From contig OY760687.1 of assembly GCA_963663945.1 (NCBI GenBank), positions 3,472,001 to 3,536,000 on the forward strand: a stretch of DNA of 64,000 nucleotides. The letters are read 5' to 3'. The DNA comes from Bin87 sp963663945 (GTDB lineage: Bacteria > Chloroflexota > Dehalococcoidia > Lucifugimonadales > UBA3495). Below are positions 25,950 through 35,496 of this stretch, in pieces; the first letter of the stretch is position 1; the number at the start of each line of letters is the position of its first letter. The position numbers and the translations under genes were made by a program. The notes below the pieces were generated by a model, which saw only the letters and a list, made by a program, of their open reading frames with translations, did no database searches and was not told where the DNA came from.

Positions 25950-27005
25950 ATGGCTGATCGCCCTTTGCTGATGCTGGGGTTCGCAGTGGCCGTGTCTGCG
26001 GCCATGTTGCTGGCGATCTGGCCCGCAGTTCTGCACGGGCAGTCTCCGGACACGCTGTCCATCAGTGGCACAGTGGTCAACGGCACGGACGGAATGGACT
26101 CCCCCACGGGCGTGACCGTGCTGCTGCACCGATTTGGCGCGGGTTCGGGGTCGGTGGATACCTACGAGGAGACCACGGATGACGACGGAACTTTCCGGTT
26201 CGACCGCGTGCCGGCGGTGTCAGATGGAGACAGCCTCGCGCTGGCCGTTGACTACGGGGAGACCCGTTACACCGAGGTGCTCTCGCAGTCCGATATAGCC
26301 GAGCCGGTGGAGTTGACGGTCTACGAATTCACCCGCGACGTGGGCGTGGTGGCCACCACGGAGCAGTCGATCATCGTGGCGGGGATCGATTCGGCCACCC
26401 GTCGCATGGCGGTGGTGCAACTGTTCACGATGGAAAACCGCAGCGACACAACGCTGGTGCCGGATCTCTCCGCGCCGCCCATGATCGGTCAGTTCAGTTT
26501 CCTGCGGTTCTCCCTGCCGGCGGCGGCCACCGACCTGGACGTTTCCACCAACCTGGTGGGCGGCGAGGTGATACCGGTGGGCACCGGCTTCGCCATCACC
26601 GCGCCCGTACCTCCGGGGAGACACCAGGCGAGTTTCACGTTCACCGTGCCCTACGAGGGCAACGAGGTCGCGTGGCGGGACAACACCCTGCAGGGCGCGG
26701 AGTCGCTGAATCTGCTGATCCCCGCAGAGTTCGGGAATATCGGCGTTGGCGGGCTGGAGCCGGATGAAGGGTTCTCGGTGGGCGAGGTCACGTACCGGGC
26801 CTGGGGAGCGGAAAACCTCGCACCCGGAGCCGGGGTCAGCATCACGCTGTCCGGCCTGCCCGAACCGACCTGGATTGACCGGGTGGGCAACCCGCTGTCG
26901 GAGGCGCGGTTCTGGTTCGGCGCGCTGCCCATCATGGTGGGCGTTGCGCTGGCGGGATTGCTGGGCTGGGGCATCTGGCGGCGTCCGACGCCGAGCGTGA
27001 GCTGA
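25950..27005 (+). CDS. Exported ccm-linked protein with carboxypeptidase-regulatory-like domain
   Basis: An approximately 351-residue protein with a signal or anchor (about residues 6-28), a beta-sandwich regulatory-like domain (DTLSISGTVVNGTD, DDGTFRFDRVP; about 33-110), a second beta-rich region and a C-terminal helix (about 323-342). The start at 25950 is preceded by GGAAAGG; ATG 25935 in the same frame is an alternative. Its last base overlaps the start of the thioredoxin gene (TGATG). Proteins of this layout recur next to ccmI in related clusters, but I know no demonstrated role. Confidence 0.68.
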   Translation: MADRPLLMLGFAVAVSAAMLLAIWPAVLHGQSPDTLSISGTVVNGTDGMDSPTGVTVLLHRFGAGSGSVDTYEETTDDDGTFRFDRVPAVSDGDSLALAVDYGETRYTEVLSQSDIAEPVELTVYEFTRDVGVVATTEQSIIVAGIDSATRRMAVVQLFTMENRSDTTLVPDLSAPPMIGQFSFLRFSLPAAATDLDVSTNLVGGEVIPVGTGFAITAPVPPGRHQASFTFTVPYEGNEVAWRDNTLQGAESLNLLIPAEFGNIGVGGLEPDEGFSVGEVTYRAWGAENLAPGAGVSITLSGLPEPTWIDRVGNPLSEARFWFGALPIMVGVALAGLLGWGIWRRPTPSVS

Positions 27006-27580
27006 TGTCCCGGCGGGGATGGATCATCCTGGGAACGGCGGCGGTGCTGCTCCCGCTGTTCGCCCTCCTGGCCTGGGCGGCCGTCCAACAGCAGGGGCAG
27101 CCGGCCGGCGCCGGGATCAACGCGCAGTTCGGTGAGGTGCGGGTGTCGGAATCGCGCGCAGCGGAGTTCACGCTGGTATTGGACGATGCCGACACTCTCC
27201 GGCTCTCCGACCTCAGGGGCAAGGTGGTGATGGTGGATTTCTGGGCGTCCTGGTGCGGGCCGTGTCGGCAGGAAGCGGCGACGCTGAACCGCATCTACGC
27301 CGCCTATTCCGACGCGCCGGTGGAGTTCGTGGGTGTCAACGTCTGGGATACGCCGGACGCGGCGGAGGTGTTCCTGGTGGAGTTTGGCGTCGCCTATCCC
27401 ACCGGCGTTGACACCGACGGGGCGATCGCCCTGGAGTACGGCGTGCGCGGCATACCGGAGAAGTTCTTCATCGACGCCGATGGGACGATACGGCGCAAAT
27501 ACGTCGGGCCCATGCCGGAAGACGTGCTGCGCGGCACGCTGGATGAGTTGTTGGCGGAAGCGGCGTCCCGGGGTGGATGA
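27005..27580 (+). CDS. TlpA/CcmG-like membrane-anchored thioredoxin
   Basis: A 191-residue thiol-disulfide protein with one N-terminal helix (residues 6-26) and a thioredoxin domain carrying WASWCGPCRQEA (CGPC at 84-87). The insert PVEFVGVNVWDTPDAAEVFLVE and the cis-Pro region GIPEKFFIDADG are typical of ResA/CcmG. It supplies reducing power outside the membrane for CcmH and apocytochrome thiols. It overlaps the gene before it and ends the ccm cluster. Confidence 0.88.
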   Translation: MSRRGWIILGTAAVLLPLFALLAWAAVQQQGQPAGAGINAQFGEVRVSESRAAEFTLVLDDADTLRLSDLRGKVVMVDFWASWCGPCRQEAATLNRIYAAYSDAPVEFVGVNVWDTPDAAEVFLVEFGVAYPTGVDTDGAIALEYGVRGIPEKFFIDADGTIRRKYVGPMPEDVLRGTLDELLAEAASRGG

Positions 27581-27633
27581 CCCGTGCCGACCAGAGCCGG
27601 AATGATACAATCCCGCGCACCGGAGGCCGGAGG

Positions 27634-28665
27634 ATGACCACGCCTGAAAGCAACGTTCACGCTGACAACGCGCCCGTAGCGCTGGCGATGGACTGGGGCG
27701 GGACGTGGGCCCGCGCTGCGGTCATCGACCGGCAGGGGACCATCCTGTGGCAGGACCGGGTCGCCAATGAACCGGGCGCGCTGCAAGATCAACTGGTACA
27801 TGCCGCCGGCGGGCTGCTGCTAACCGCGAAAGACTGGGCTGGCGGCCGGACGATTGCCGGCGCGGGAGTTGCCCTGGCCGGCTCGATAGACGCGGCGAGC
27901 AACATGCTGCTGTCCTCGCCCAACCTGCCGGCCCTGAACGGTGTGACGCTGCCCGCGCTGTGGGAGCCGATGCTGGGCGCGCCGGTCTGGGTGGGCAACG
28001 ACGCGAACCTGGCTGCCCTGGGTGAGTACTACTACGGAGCCGGACGGCCGGTCCGGCCGCAGGACAATCCGTCCCGCACGTTGGTTTTCATAACCTTCAG
28101 CACCGGCGTGGGCGCGGGCATCGTCGACCGGGGAGATGTGTTCACCGGCGCGGTGGGGGCGGCCGGCGAGGTCGGGCACATGACCATCGACCTGCGGGCT
28201 GATGCGCCACAATGCGCCTGTGGCAACAGTGGCTGCCTGGAGGCCCTGGCCTCGGGCACCGCCATTGCTCGAGCCGCCCAGGCCCGACTGGCCGATGCCA
28301 CCCCGGGATCGCCGCTGCAGCGCGCCCACGAGGCTGACGCGGCGCTGACCGGCGAGGCGGTGTTCGCGGCCGCGTCGCGTGGCGACTACGTGGCCCTGGA
28401 GGTGATCGAGGCGGCCGTGGGGGCGATCATCGTCGGGTTGGGCAACGTGCTCAACATCTTCAATCCCGACGTGGTGGTGATGGGTGGCGGCGTGACTCTG
28501 GGATTGCAGGAGTTGGGTCTGCTGGGCCAGATCGAGGAGGGCACGCGGCGGCAAGCGATGAGCTCCGGGCACCGGGCGTTCCGGCTGGCGCCAGCCACCT
28601 TCGGCGACAGCCAGGGAATGGTGGGCGCCGCCAGCCTGGTGTGGGCGGAGACGGCGAAGCGTTAG
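27634..28665 (+). CDS. ROK-family sugar kinase (glucokinase-like)
   Basis: A 343-residue ROK kinase. The phosphate-binding loop is DWGGTWARAAVID (residues 20-32), the substrate region includes WVGNDANLAALGEY, and the zinc site is His182 with CACGNSGC (Cys194, Cys196, Cys201). It likely phosphorylates glucose or another hexose with ATP. The start at 27634 is chosen for its strong GGAGG nearby; an upstream GTG in frame overlaps the thioredoxin gene by 4 bases and is less likely. It is separate in function from the ccm genes, but the spacing is short enough for shared transcription. Confidence 0.87.
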   Translation: MTTPESNVHADNAPVALAMDWGGTWARAAVIDRQGTILWQDRVANEPGALQDQLVHAAGGLLLTAKDWAGGRTIAGAGVALAGSIDAASNMLLSSPNLPALNGVTLPALWEPMLGAPVWVGNDANLAALGEYYYGAGRPVRPQDNPSRTLVFITFSTGVGAGIVDRGDVFTGAVGAAGEVGHMTIDLRADAPQCACGNSGCLEALASGTAIARAAQARLADATPGSPLQRAHEADAALTGEAVFAAASRGDYVALEVIEAAVGAIIVGLGNVLNIFNPDVVVMGGGVTLGLQELGLLGQIEEGTRRQAMSSGHRAFRLAPATFGDSQGMVGAASLVWAETAKR

Positions 28666-28822
28666 GCTCGTCGGGCCATCGCCCTTGATTGTCCTGCGGG
28701 TGACCCGTGCGTTGGTTCGTAACGGGGCCGGTAGCCCAAGCAGGACTGCCAATTGACGAACCGGGCGGCCTGCGCTACGCTTGCCCGTGCATTAAATCTC
28801 CACTGTTACGGAGCATTTCCCT

Positions 28823-29377
28823 ATGACTCAACAAGCCCCTCCCACCGCGCTGACGCCGGAAGTGCAGGCCATGGTGGGCGTCAGCGGCGACGTCGTCGAA
28901 TCCTGGGGCGTGGTGGACGCCGAGTACATGCGCCGGTTCACCCAGGCGCTGATGGACCCCGATCCGCGCTACTGGGATGACGAGTTCGCCAAGTCCACCC
29001 GCTATGGCGAGATCATCACGCCGCCGATCATGGTGAGCTACCTGGCCAGCCGCATCCGGCCGGACCAGGGCGACCCCATCACGGCGGCCTTCGAGGAGAA
29101 CCCCGAATCGGACGGCATCGGCTCCGTGGAGCGCCCCGGTGAGCTGCCGCCGGTTCCAACCAACCTGGTCCGGGTGCTCAACGCCGGCAACGAGATCGAG
29201 CTGTACGCCTACCCCAGCATCGGCGACACGATCTTCTTCCAGAACCGTTATTCGGACATCCGAGAGCGCCTGGGGCGGGACGGCACGCCGTTCCTGATCA
29301 TCACTCGCGAGACGCGCTTCTGGAACCAGAACGACGTGACGCTGTGCATCACGCGCGCTTCGACCATCCGTCGCTAG
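28823..29377 (+). CDS. MaoC-like N-terminal hot-dog dehydratase domain protein
   Basis: A 184-residue hot-dog fold protein of the FAS1-like (MaoC N-terminal) dehydratase type. Supporting segments are DVVESWGVVDAEYMRRFTQALMD near the start, ITPPIMVSYLA, and FFQNRYSDIRERLGRDGTPF. It is followed at 52 nt by a second, longer MaoC-type gene, so the two probably form an alpha/beta heterodimeric hydratase acting on an enoyl-CoA or similar thioester. The true substrate is unknown. A GGAG lies upstream of the ATG. Confidence 0.78.
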   Translation: MTQQAPPTALTPEVQAMVGVSGDVVESWGVVDAEYMRRFTQALMDPDPRYWDDEFAKSTRYGEIITPPIMVSYLASRIRPDQGDPITAAFEENPESDGIGSVERPGELPPVPTNLVRVLNAGNEIELYAYPSIGDTIFFQNRYSDIRERLGRDGTPFLIITRETRFWNQNDVTLCITRASTIRR

Positions 29378-29429
29378 TTGCTTTCCCGCCGGTAGACTTC
29401 ACCGGCTTCGGACCCACTGGAGAAACGCC

Positions 29430-29993
29430 ATGACCACCCTGCTGGATGACCTCCTCAACATGGAGGCCGAGGAGATCTGGAAGCTCAACGAGCGTCCGGA
29501 TGCCGATGGCCTGCGTGCCAAGGAACAGATCTACTACGATGACGTGAACGAGGGCGACGAGCTGCCCAAATACATCTACAAGCCCACGCCAACCCACCTG
29601 TTCCGGTGGAGCGCGGCCATCGAAAACTTCCACCGGATCCATTACGATCTGGACTTCGGGCTGAACCACGACCGCAACCCCAGCATCCTGGTGCACGGAT
29701 CGTGGAAGCAGAGCGTGGTTCCGCAGTACCTGAAGGACTGGACGCTGCCCAACGGCTGGCCGTGGAAGGCGCGCTTCGAGCACCGGGCGATGCTGGTTCC
29801 CGGCGACGTGCTGATCATGTGGGGCCGGATCACCAGCAAGTACGAAAAGGGCCAGATGGGCTTCATCGACCTGGAAATTGGGATGAAGACCCAGGACGGC
29901 ATCGAGAGCATGCCGGGAACGGCGACAGTGGTTCTGCCCCTGCGGAATGGCCCGCCGATCCCGTATCCCTTCGTACCGCCCGCTGACGACTAG
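29430..29993 (+). CDS. MaoC-like acyl dehydratase, catalytic partner
   Basis: A 187-residue hot-dog protein with YYDDVNEGDELPKYIYKPTP at the start, FHRIHYDLDFGLNHDR as the hydratase-2-like active-site region (Asp/His), and ILVHGSW as the substrate loop. Together with the preceding gene it would make a two-subunit hydratase. A small conserved protein gene follows 17 nt later and is probably in the same operon. Confidence 0.8.
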   Translation: MTTLLDDLLNMEAEEIWKLNERPDADGLRAKEQIYYDDVNEGDELPKYIYKPTPTHLFRWSAAIENFHRIHYDLDFGLNHDRNPSILVHGSWKQSVVPQYLKDWTLPNGWPWKARFEHRAMLVPGDVLIMWGRITSKYEKGQMGFIDLEIGMKTQDGIESMPGTATVVLPLRNGPPIPYPFVPPADD

Positions 29994-30010
29994 CGCAGGA
30001 GTTGCAACCG

Positions 30011-30280
30011 ATGGCACGTTTTATCGCCGTTCACAACGTCCCCGGCATCACCGAGGCCGACTTCCGGGACAAGCTGGACGCCGTCCGCAAGTGGCGGCCC
30101 GACCGGCGCACCACCGTCCTCAAGGTCTATGGAGACCTGGAGAATGGCAAGCTGATCTCCGAGTGCGAGGCGGTGGAGCAGTCCCACTTTGAAGACTGGC
30201 TCAACATGGTGGGCTGGCCCGCCGAGTCCATCAACAAGGTCGACATCGTCTGCCAGGTGGGAAGTTTCTGGAAGCTGTAG
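30011..30280 (+). CDS. Small protein of unknown function in the MaoC operon
   Basis: An 89-residue ferredoxin-like alpha/beta protein starting MARFIAVHNVPGITEADF. AGGAG 9 nt upstream of ATG 30011 fixes the start over the TTG at 30002. It resembles small dimeric alpha/beta-barrel proteins of unknown function found with degradation genes (DUF4242-like layout). No catalytic residues are identifiable. The position right behind two dehydratase genes suggests an accessory role. Confidence 0.62.
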   Translation: MARFIAVHNVPGITEADFRDKLDAVRKWRPDRRTTVLKVYGDLENGKLISECEAVEQSHFEDWLNMVGWPAESINKVDIVCQVGSFWKL

Positions 30281-30337
30281 TCGGGGTACCGCATCGGTTC
30301 GCCATCTGTCTGGAGGGTGGGCCGCAGGATAACGAAC

Positions 30338-30363
30338 GGGCCGGGGGCATGTGCTCCCGGCCC
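30338..30363. terminator. GC-rich hairpin after the MaoC operon
   Basis: GGGCCGGG, 10-nt loop, CCCGGCCC, about 58 nt after the stop of the small protein and just before the 3' end of the convergent gene at 30393. The T-run is weak (CTCTGCTT). Confidence 0.5.
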
Positions 30364-30392
30364 TCTGCTTGCGGTGCGCCCGGCAACGCGCA

Positions 30393-30878
30393 TCATCTGC
30401 GAAGCCGCCTGCCGCCCTGACGGCGCCGACTAAACCTGCTCAAATAGCGGCGGCCCTCGGCGTCACGCAGTTCTTCGACATCGACGCCGTGGTCATCTGC
30501 CCATCGGAACGCCAGTTTTCTTTCAGATCTGTTTCCCGCCAACTCCAACAATTGCCGGGAGACTTTTTCCTTGTTCCGTTTTTCCTTGTTCCTCAGGTAT
30601 TCGGCTGCCATTATGCCCAGCATTATGAACCCCTCCAACGACGCTGTGATGGACGAATAGGCTATAACACCCAATCCCGGCGCTTGTAGCATAGCGTTCC
30701 AGTCGCGCCAAAACAACCATGGCCCATCGCAAATAAACCTAGCTGCGAGGTAGGTCCCGAGAGCGGAACCGAACGGCAATATTCTAACACGGGTAGCGAC
30801 CCCACCAGTAGAGCGCAAAAAGTGGATATAGGGCCTGAAAACCATATCAATATTCTTGGCATAGCAATATAGTACCAT
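30393..30878 (-). CDS. Putative small membrane protein with basic C terminus
   Basis: A 161-residue frame with two hydrophobic stretches (about residues 38-56 and 70-91) followed by a lysine/glutamate helix (RNKEKRNKEKVSRQLLEL) and a strongly basic end (SRRRQGGRRLRR). The base composition is more AT-rich than its neighbours, especially upstream, which can mean recent acquisition. No family is recognised. The composition and hydrophobic pattern look coding, but a ribosome-binding site is not clear. Confidence 0.4.
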   Translation of the reverse strand: MVLYCYAKNIDMVFRPYIHFLRSTGGVATRVRILPFGSALGTYLAARFICDGPWLFWRDWNAMLQAPGLGVIAYSSITASLEGFIMLGIMAAEYLRNKEKRNKEKVSRQLLELAGNRSERKLAFRWADDHGVDVEELRDAEGRRYLSRFSRRRQGGRRLRR

Positions 30879-31066
30879 GTAGTTCGCCTATGCTTAGACT
30901 GCACGGAGTTCATGGTCGCGAGTTGCTATACGGTGTGCATTGTATTTCGTTGAAGTGACCGCCCTTGCCCAAGGTGACGGATCGGGTGAGGGTCGTGGGG
31001 ATGTGATAACCTTTGCTGAAGGGCGAATCGCCCTTGCCGAAAAACTGATTTGAGGGATGCCTGGTT

Positions 31067-32233
31067 ATGACTATTGCCACCCGAATGAGCCGCCTGGGAA
31101 CCGAATCCGCCTTCGAGGTGCTGGCACGGGCGCGGGCGCTGGAAGCGCAGGGCCGCGAGATCGTGCACCTGGAGATCGGCGAGCCCGACTTCGAGACGCC
31201 GGAGCACATCGTCCAGGCGGGCGTCAAGGCGCTACAGGACGGCTACACCCACTATGGCCCCACGCCGGGCCTGCCGGAGTTGCGGCAGGCCGTGGCCCGC
31301 AACAGCCGGGAGGTGCGCGGCATCGACACCGACTGGGAGCAGGTGGTGGTCACGCCGGGGGCCAAGCCGATCATGTTCTACGTTCTGCTGGCCCTCGCCG
31401 AGGCCGGCGCTGAGGTCATCTATCCCAACCCCGGGTTCCCCATCTACGAGTCCATGATCGAGTTCAGCGGGGCCACGGCCGTGCCGATGCAACTGCTGGA
31501 AGACAAGGCGTACCATCCTGACCTGAGCCGCCTGCCCGACATGGTCAACGAGCGCACACGGCTGCTGATCGTCAACTCGCCGGAGAACCCCTGTGGCTCG
31601 GCGTTCACGCTTGAAGAGCTGGAAACCATCGCTGACGTGGTGCGCAGCCACCCGGACATGTACGTAATGTCCGACGAGATCTACAAGGACATCCTGTACT
31701 CCGGCGAGCACCACAGCATCGCCGCGCTGCCGGGCATGGCCGACCGAACCATCATCCTGGACGGCTTCTCCAAGAGCTATGCCATGACCGGCTGGCGGCT
31801 GGGCTACGGGATAATGCCTGAGGAACTGGTGCCCCACGTGTCGCGGCTGGCGACCAACAGCGTGTCCTGCGCCGCGTCGTTCAGCCAGATGGCCGGCGTG
31901 GCCGCGCTGGACGGGCCGCAGGACGCCGTGCAGGAGATGGCCGCCGAGTTCGCGCGCCGTCGCCGTCTCATTGCCGACGGGTTGCAGTCCATTCCCGGCA
32001 TCAACTGCCCCGAGCCTGAAGGCGCGTTCTACGCATTCCCCAGCATCAAGGACACGGGACTGACCAGCGCCGAGTTCGAGGAGCGGGCCATGCAGGAGGC
32101 CGGCGTCGCGCTGCTGTCCGGCGCGGCCTTCGGCGAGTTCGGCGAGGGTTATGTGCGTCTGTCCTACGCCAACAGCCAGGAGAACATTAGCAGGGCGCTG
32201 GAGAGCCTGGACGCCATGGTTCGGGCTCTGTAG
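31067..32233 (+). CDS. Class I/II pyridoxal-phosphate aminotransferase
   Basis: A 388-residue fold-type I aminotransferase. Substrate and cofactor residues are visible: THYGPTPGLPELR (61-73), Asn174 in NSPENPCG, Asp203 and Tyr206 in SDEIY, the Schiff-base lysine Lys236 in DGFSKSYAMTGWRLGYG, and Arg362 near the end in YVRLSYA. It belongs to the aspartate/aromatic/alanine aminotransferase group and likely transfers an amino group to 2-oxoglutarate or pyruvate. The donor is not determined. It is apparently a single gene. Confidence 0.88.
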   Translation: MTIATRMSRLGTESAFEVLARARALEAQGREIVHLEIGEPDFETPEHIVQAGVKALQDGYTHYGPTPGLPELRQAVARNSREVRGIDTDWEQVVVTPGAKPIMFYVLLALAEAGAEVIYPNPGFPIYESMIEFSGATAVPMQLLEDKAYHPDLSRLPDMVNERTRLLIVNSPENPCGSAFTLEELETIADVVRSHPDMYVMSDEIYKDILYSGEHHSIAALPGMADRTIILDGFSKSYAMTGWRLGYGIMPEELVPHVSRLATNSVSCAASFSQMAGVAALDGPQDAVQEMAAEFARRRRLIADGLQSIPGINCPEPEGAFYAFPSIKDTGLTSAEFEERAMQEAGVALLSGAAFGEFGEGYVRLSYANSQENISRALESLDAMVRAL

Positions 32234-32259
32234 GTGGCCCCGACGCGGGGAGAAGCATC

Positions 32260-32910
32260 GTGGCAACGCAGACCAAGCCTCCTCCGGCCAAGGCGCTCGA
32301 CCTTCGGATCCGGCGGTTTACCGTGACGGAATACTTGGCTATGGCCCAGGCCGGGATTTTGACCGAAGACGATCGGGTGGAACTCATCGATGGAGTGGTA
32401 ACCGATATGGCGCCAGTCGCCAGTCGGCATCTCGGCTGCGTTAATTGTTACAACCGAGAACTATCCGAGGCGGTGGGGAGAAGGGCAATCGTACAGGTGC
32501 AAAGTCCGGTGCGATTGGATGACAATACCGAGCCACAGCCTGACGTTGCCCTGTTGCGAGAAAAGGCTGATGGGTACGCGTCTGGACATCCTGGCCCCGA
32601 GGATGTGCTGTTGCTGATTGAGGTTGCTGACAGTTCGCTCGGCTATGACCGCAACGAGAAGCTTCCCCGGTACGCTCGTGCGGGCATACCTGAAGTGTGG
32701 CTCACGGTGCTGCCTGAGGGCGTGGTGGAGGCGCACACCGAGCCACCCGAGGCTGGCTACAGAGTGACGCGACGGCTGCGCGCGGGAGACGTGCTCCGGC
32801 CCGGCTGCTTTGACGATGTGAAGATACCGGTGGATGCGGTAATGCCGGCCGGGCCGTTGGATGCAGAGGCCGAGGAAGGACAAGCGCCCTCGGAGCAAGG
32901 CCAGAACTAG
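32260..32910 (+). CDS. Uma2-family PD-(D/E)XK nuclease-like protein
   Basis: A 216-residue Uma2 (DUF820) protein. Nuclease-fold residues are present: Glu41 in RVELIDG, Asp95 in PQPDVALL, Glu121 in LLIEVADSS and Lys134 in NEKLPRYARAGIPEVW. These proteins are common in Cyanobacteria and Chloroflexota, often in many copies, and their biological role is uncertain. The GTG start follows GGGGAGAAG. Its stop overlaps by 4 bases the stop of the convergent LLM gene. Confidence 0.85.
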   Translation: MATQTKPPPAKALDLRIRRFTVTEYLAMAQAGILTEDDRVELIDGVVTDMAPVASRHLGCVNCYNRELSEAVGRRAIVQVQSPVRLDDNTEPQPDVALLREKADGYASGHPGPEDVLLLIEVADSSLGYDRNEKLPRYARAGIPEVWLTVLPEGVVEAHTEPPEAGYRVTRRLRAGDVLRPGCFDDVKIPVDAVMPAGPLDAEAEEGQAPSEQGQN

Positions 32911-33941
32911 GTGAAGAGAGGCATCACCTTCTCGCCGAGCATCCGCATGGATTTCTGGACCTTGTGGGTGTCCATTTCGCCGACGTTCAGCTTCAGCATC
33001 AGGTTGCGTACGCCGATGTCGCGCATGGCCGCGACCTGCTCGGCCACCTGGGACGGCGTGCCCATGATGAAGGAGTGCTCCAGGCTCTCTCCGGCGGGGA
33101 TGGGGCGGTTGGGATCAGGAGGCGGAAAGCCGCCTGGGTTGTAGAGTTCGCGGGCCTGGCGGAAGTGGGTGCGCTCGCGCTCGAAGCCGGCGGCCGCGAT
33201 CTCGTGAGCCTCATCGTAGCTGTCTGCGACGAAGAGGTCACGGGAGGCCCAGCACTGGTCCAGGGTGGCCTCGGTTTGCTCTTCGGTGAAGCCGGAATCC
33301 AGCATGGTGGCCCGGTAGCGTTCCAGCCGTGACTGCAGATTGGGCAAGGTTTGGATGCCGATCATCACCGGGCGGCCGATCTCGGCCATCCGGATCGTGG
33401 AGGCTTCGCTGATGCACGCGCGGATCAGCGGCGGATGAGGCTGTTGATACGGGCGGGGCCGCAGCAGCGGGAACTCCACGTCCCAATGGGTGCCTTCGTG
33501 CTGCAGCGGTTCACCGGTCCACGCCTTGACCATCAACTCTTCCGCCTCGTCCAGGCGCGCGAGGCCGTCCTCCATGGTGATGCCGAACCCGATGTACTCG
33601 TAGTGGTTGTAGGCGGACCCCCGGCCGGTTCCGACGATGAGTCGCCCGTGGCTCAAGTTGTCCAGGAGCGACGTCTGCACGGCGAGCCGGACAGGGTGAT
33701 GGAAGGCAAGTTCTACAACTGCGAACCCGATCTTGAGATCAGTGGTTCGGGATGCCACGGCGGCGCCCAGCACCAGTGGGTCCGCATGGGCGGCGGCGCC
33801 GTCGAAGTGGTGCTCGGTCAGCCAGACCGAGTGCATGCCGATCTTTTCGGCCAGCACGATCTCGTCGAGGGTGCTGTCGATAACGGCCGAGTCGTTCTCG
33901 GGGCGGTGGCTGACGGGAAATACGAAGGAGCCGAAGCGCAT
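32907..33941 (-). CDS. Luciferase-like flavin-dependent monooxygenase (LLM class), 1
   Basis: A 344-residue TIM-barrel flavoenzyme of the bacterial luciferase family. It starts MRFGSFVFPVSHRP and contains SVWLTEHHFDG, DNLSHGRLIVGTGRGSAYNHYEY and a phosphate-binding-like segment at FIMGTPSQVAEQV. It would use FMNH2 or F420 to oxidise an organic substrate. A second, differently related LLM gene is at 41859-42803. It appears monocistronic. Such enzymes are expanded in SAR202-like Chloroflexota and are linked there to oxidation of recalcitrant organic matter. That role here is inference. Confidence 0.85.
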   Translation of the reverse strand: MRFGSFVFPVSHRPENDSAVIDSTLDEIVLAEKIGMHSVWLTEHHFDGAAAHADPLVLGAAVASRTTDLKIGFAVVELAFHHPVRLAVQTSLLDNLSHGRLIVGTGRGSAYNHYEYIGFGITMEDGLARLDEAEELMVKAWTGEPLQHEGTHWDVEFPLLRPRPYQQPHPPLIRACISEASTIRMAEIGRPVMIGIQTLPNLQSRLERYRATMLDSGFTEEQTEATLDQCWASRDLFVADSYDEAHEIAAAGFERERTHFRQARELYNPGGFPPPDPNRPIPAGESLEHSFIMGTPSQVAEQVAAMRDIGVRNLMLKLNVGEMDTHKVQKSMRMLGEKVMPLFT

Positions 33942-34462
33942 ATCTGCCTCTCGTGGAGTATCGAGATTAGGGTACAGAGATTATAGACCAAAACATTCGG
34001 CTCCGCGTTCAGCCGCGTTAATCCGGAGATGCCCGCCATTCGTGGCCTCGAATGTCATTGAGAAACGAGATTTCCGGCTTCCAATTCCATTGCGCGACCG
34101 CCCGGCTCTGCCTATACTTGTATGGCGAGTGGTACGCACGCCCGTGGAAGCGAAGAGTGGGCCACAAACCGGATCGGGACTATTGAGAGAGTAATTGGGC
34201 GGCGTCCCGCCGGAACCACTCGGAAACCGCCTGCTGGCAGGTCAGGCCGGCGACGACGAACCGGTCAATGAGACAGCATCGATCTTGCTCTGTTGCGGTA
34301 TCGTTTTCGCGATCAGACATCGCCCTGCGCGTCGAGATCCGGTGGGCTCAGAGCAACATGACGGATACTCGTTTTGGAACCAGTCCGGTTTGATGTTTCG
34401 ACACGTATATAGATTGTATCCATTAGGAATTCGCCAGCAAGTCGGAAGTCAGAAGGTTTGAG
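33942..34462. other. Spacer without supported gene
   Basis: A 521-base stretch between the LLM gene and the thioredoxin-like lipoprotein. The frames present are short and lack coding character. Its right end holds AGAAGG, a good ribosome-binding site for the next gene. Confidence 0.55.
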
Positions 34463-35464
34463 TTGACCCCATCTTGCCCCAGCCTTATTTACGCGGCCAG
34501 GGAGTGGAAGATCGGTCGCCCGGTGTCGCCAGTGAATCTGACGGCGGTACTCATTCTGGCGTGGGTGGCGGCGCTGGCGTGCGCGCCGGCCACGGCTCCG
34601 GACGATCCGTTGTCCCTACCCCCTGGCGGGCCGCCGGTCAGCCTGGTAGTGAGCAACAGCGACCTCGCGGTGGGAGACAACCGTGTGTCGTTTGGATTGG
34701 TGGATCGGGACTATATGCCAGTGCGCCCCGACGCCGTGGCGATACGCGCGGTGTATTACGAGCCCGGCGCGGCGACGGGCCAGGTGAGACACCGAACCGA
34801 GGCGGAATTCCTGCCCTGGCCGCCTGACGGTCGTCGGGGCGTGTTCATCGCCAACGTGTCTTTCGACCAGGCCGGAACCGCCACCGGCGATACGCTGGGA
34901 GTCTGGGAGTTGCATGCCACGTTCGAGTATGCACAATCGCCGGCGGAAGCCGCGGAGTCGTTGACGATAGGCTCGGTGGTGTCGGTGGCTCCAACGCACC
35001 GCGCGCCGTTTATCGGTGATGCTGCGCCCCTGTCCGACACGCCAACAGTGACGACGGTCAATGATCTTCGAACCATAAGCAGCAGCCCCGAACCGGATCC
35101 GGCCCTGTACAGCCTGTCGGTGGCGCAGGCGGTGAGATCTGGCAATCCCTCGGTCGTCACCTTCGCCACGCCGGCTTTTTGCGTTACCGCGACGTGCGGT
35201 CCGCAGGTTTCGGACCTGTCGGAACTGGCTGCAGAGTATGAAGGCCGGGCCAACTTCGTTCATGTAGAGGTGTATCGCGACCCGCATCTGATCAACCCCG
35301 CTGACCCGGCGCGTGAGTTGGTTCTAGCCGTCGACGAATGGGGCCTCGTGTCCGAGCCCTGGACGTTCGTAGTAGGCAGCGATGGCCGGATCGCTGATCG
35401 ATTTGAGCAATATGTACCGCCGCGAGTATTGGAAGCCGCGTTATTGGCCGCGATTAATCGGTGA
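34463..35464 (+). CDS. Exported lipoprotein with thioredoxin-like C-terminal domain
   Basis: A 333-residue protein. The N-terminal hydrophobic segment (about residues 24-40) ends in AALAC, a lipobox, so it is probably lipid-anchored. Residues 50-175 form a beta-sandwich-like domain. The C-terminal part (about 210-330) has a thioredoxin-like pattern: VVTFATPAFCVTATCGPQV, then VHVEVYRDPHL and WTFVVGSDGRI. The cysteines are spaced C-x4-C rather than CxxC. TTG 34463 has a good ribosome-binding site; GTG 34523 would shorten the signal region. It may be a thiol-redox or copper-handling lipoprotein. Confidence 0.68.
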   Translation: MTPSCPSLIYAAREWKIGRPVSPVNLTAVLILAWVAALACAPATAPDDPLSLPPGGPPVSLVVSNSDLAVGDNRVSFGLVDRDYMPVRPDAVAIRAVYYEPGAATGQVRHRTEAEFLPWPPDGRRGVFIANVSFDQAGTATGDTLGVWELHATFEYAQSPAEAAESLTIGSVVSVAPTHRAPFIGDAAPLSDTPTVTTVNDLRTISSSPEPDPALYSLSVAQAVRSGNPSVVTFATPAFCVTATCGPQVSDLSELAAEYEGRANFVHVEVYRDPHLINPADPARELVLAVDEWGLVSEPWTFVVGSDGRIADRFEQYVPPRVLEAALLAAINR

Positions 35465-35496
35465 AATTAATTTTGGTTGTTGAGTGGTATGGTGTA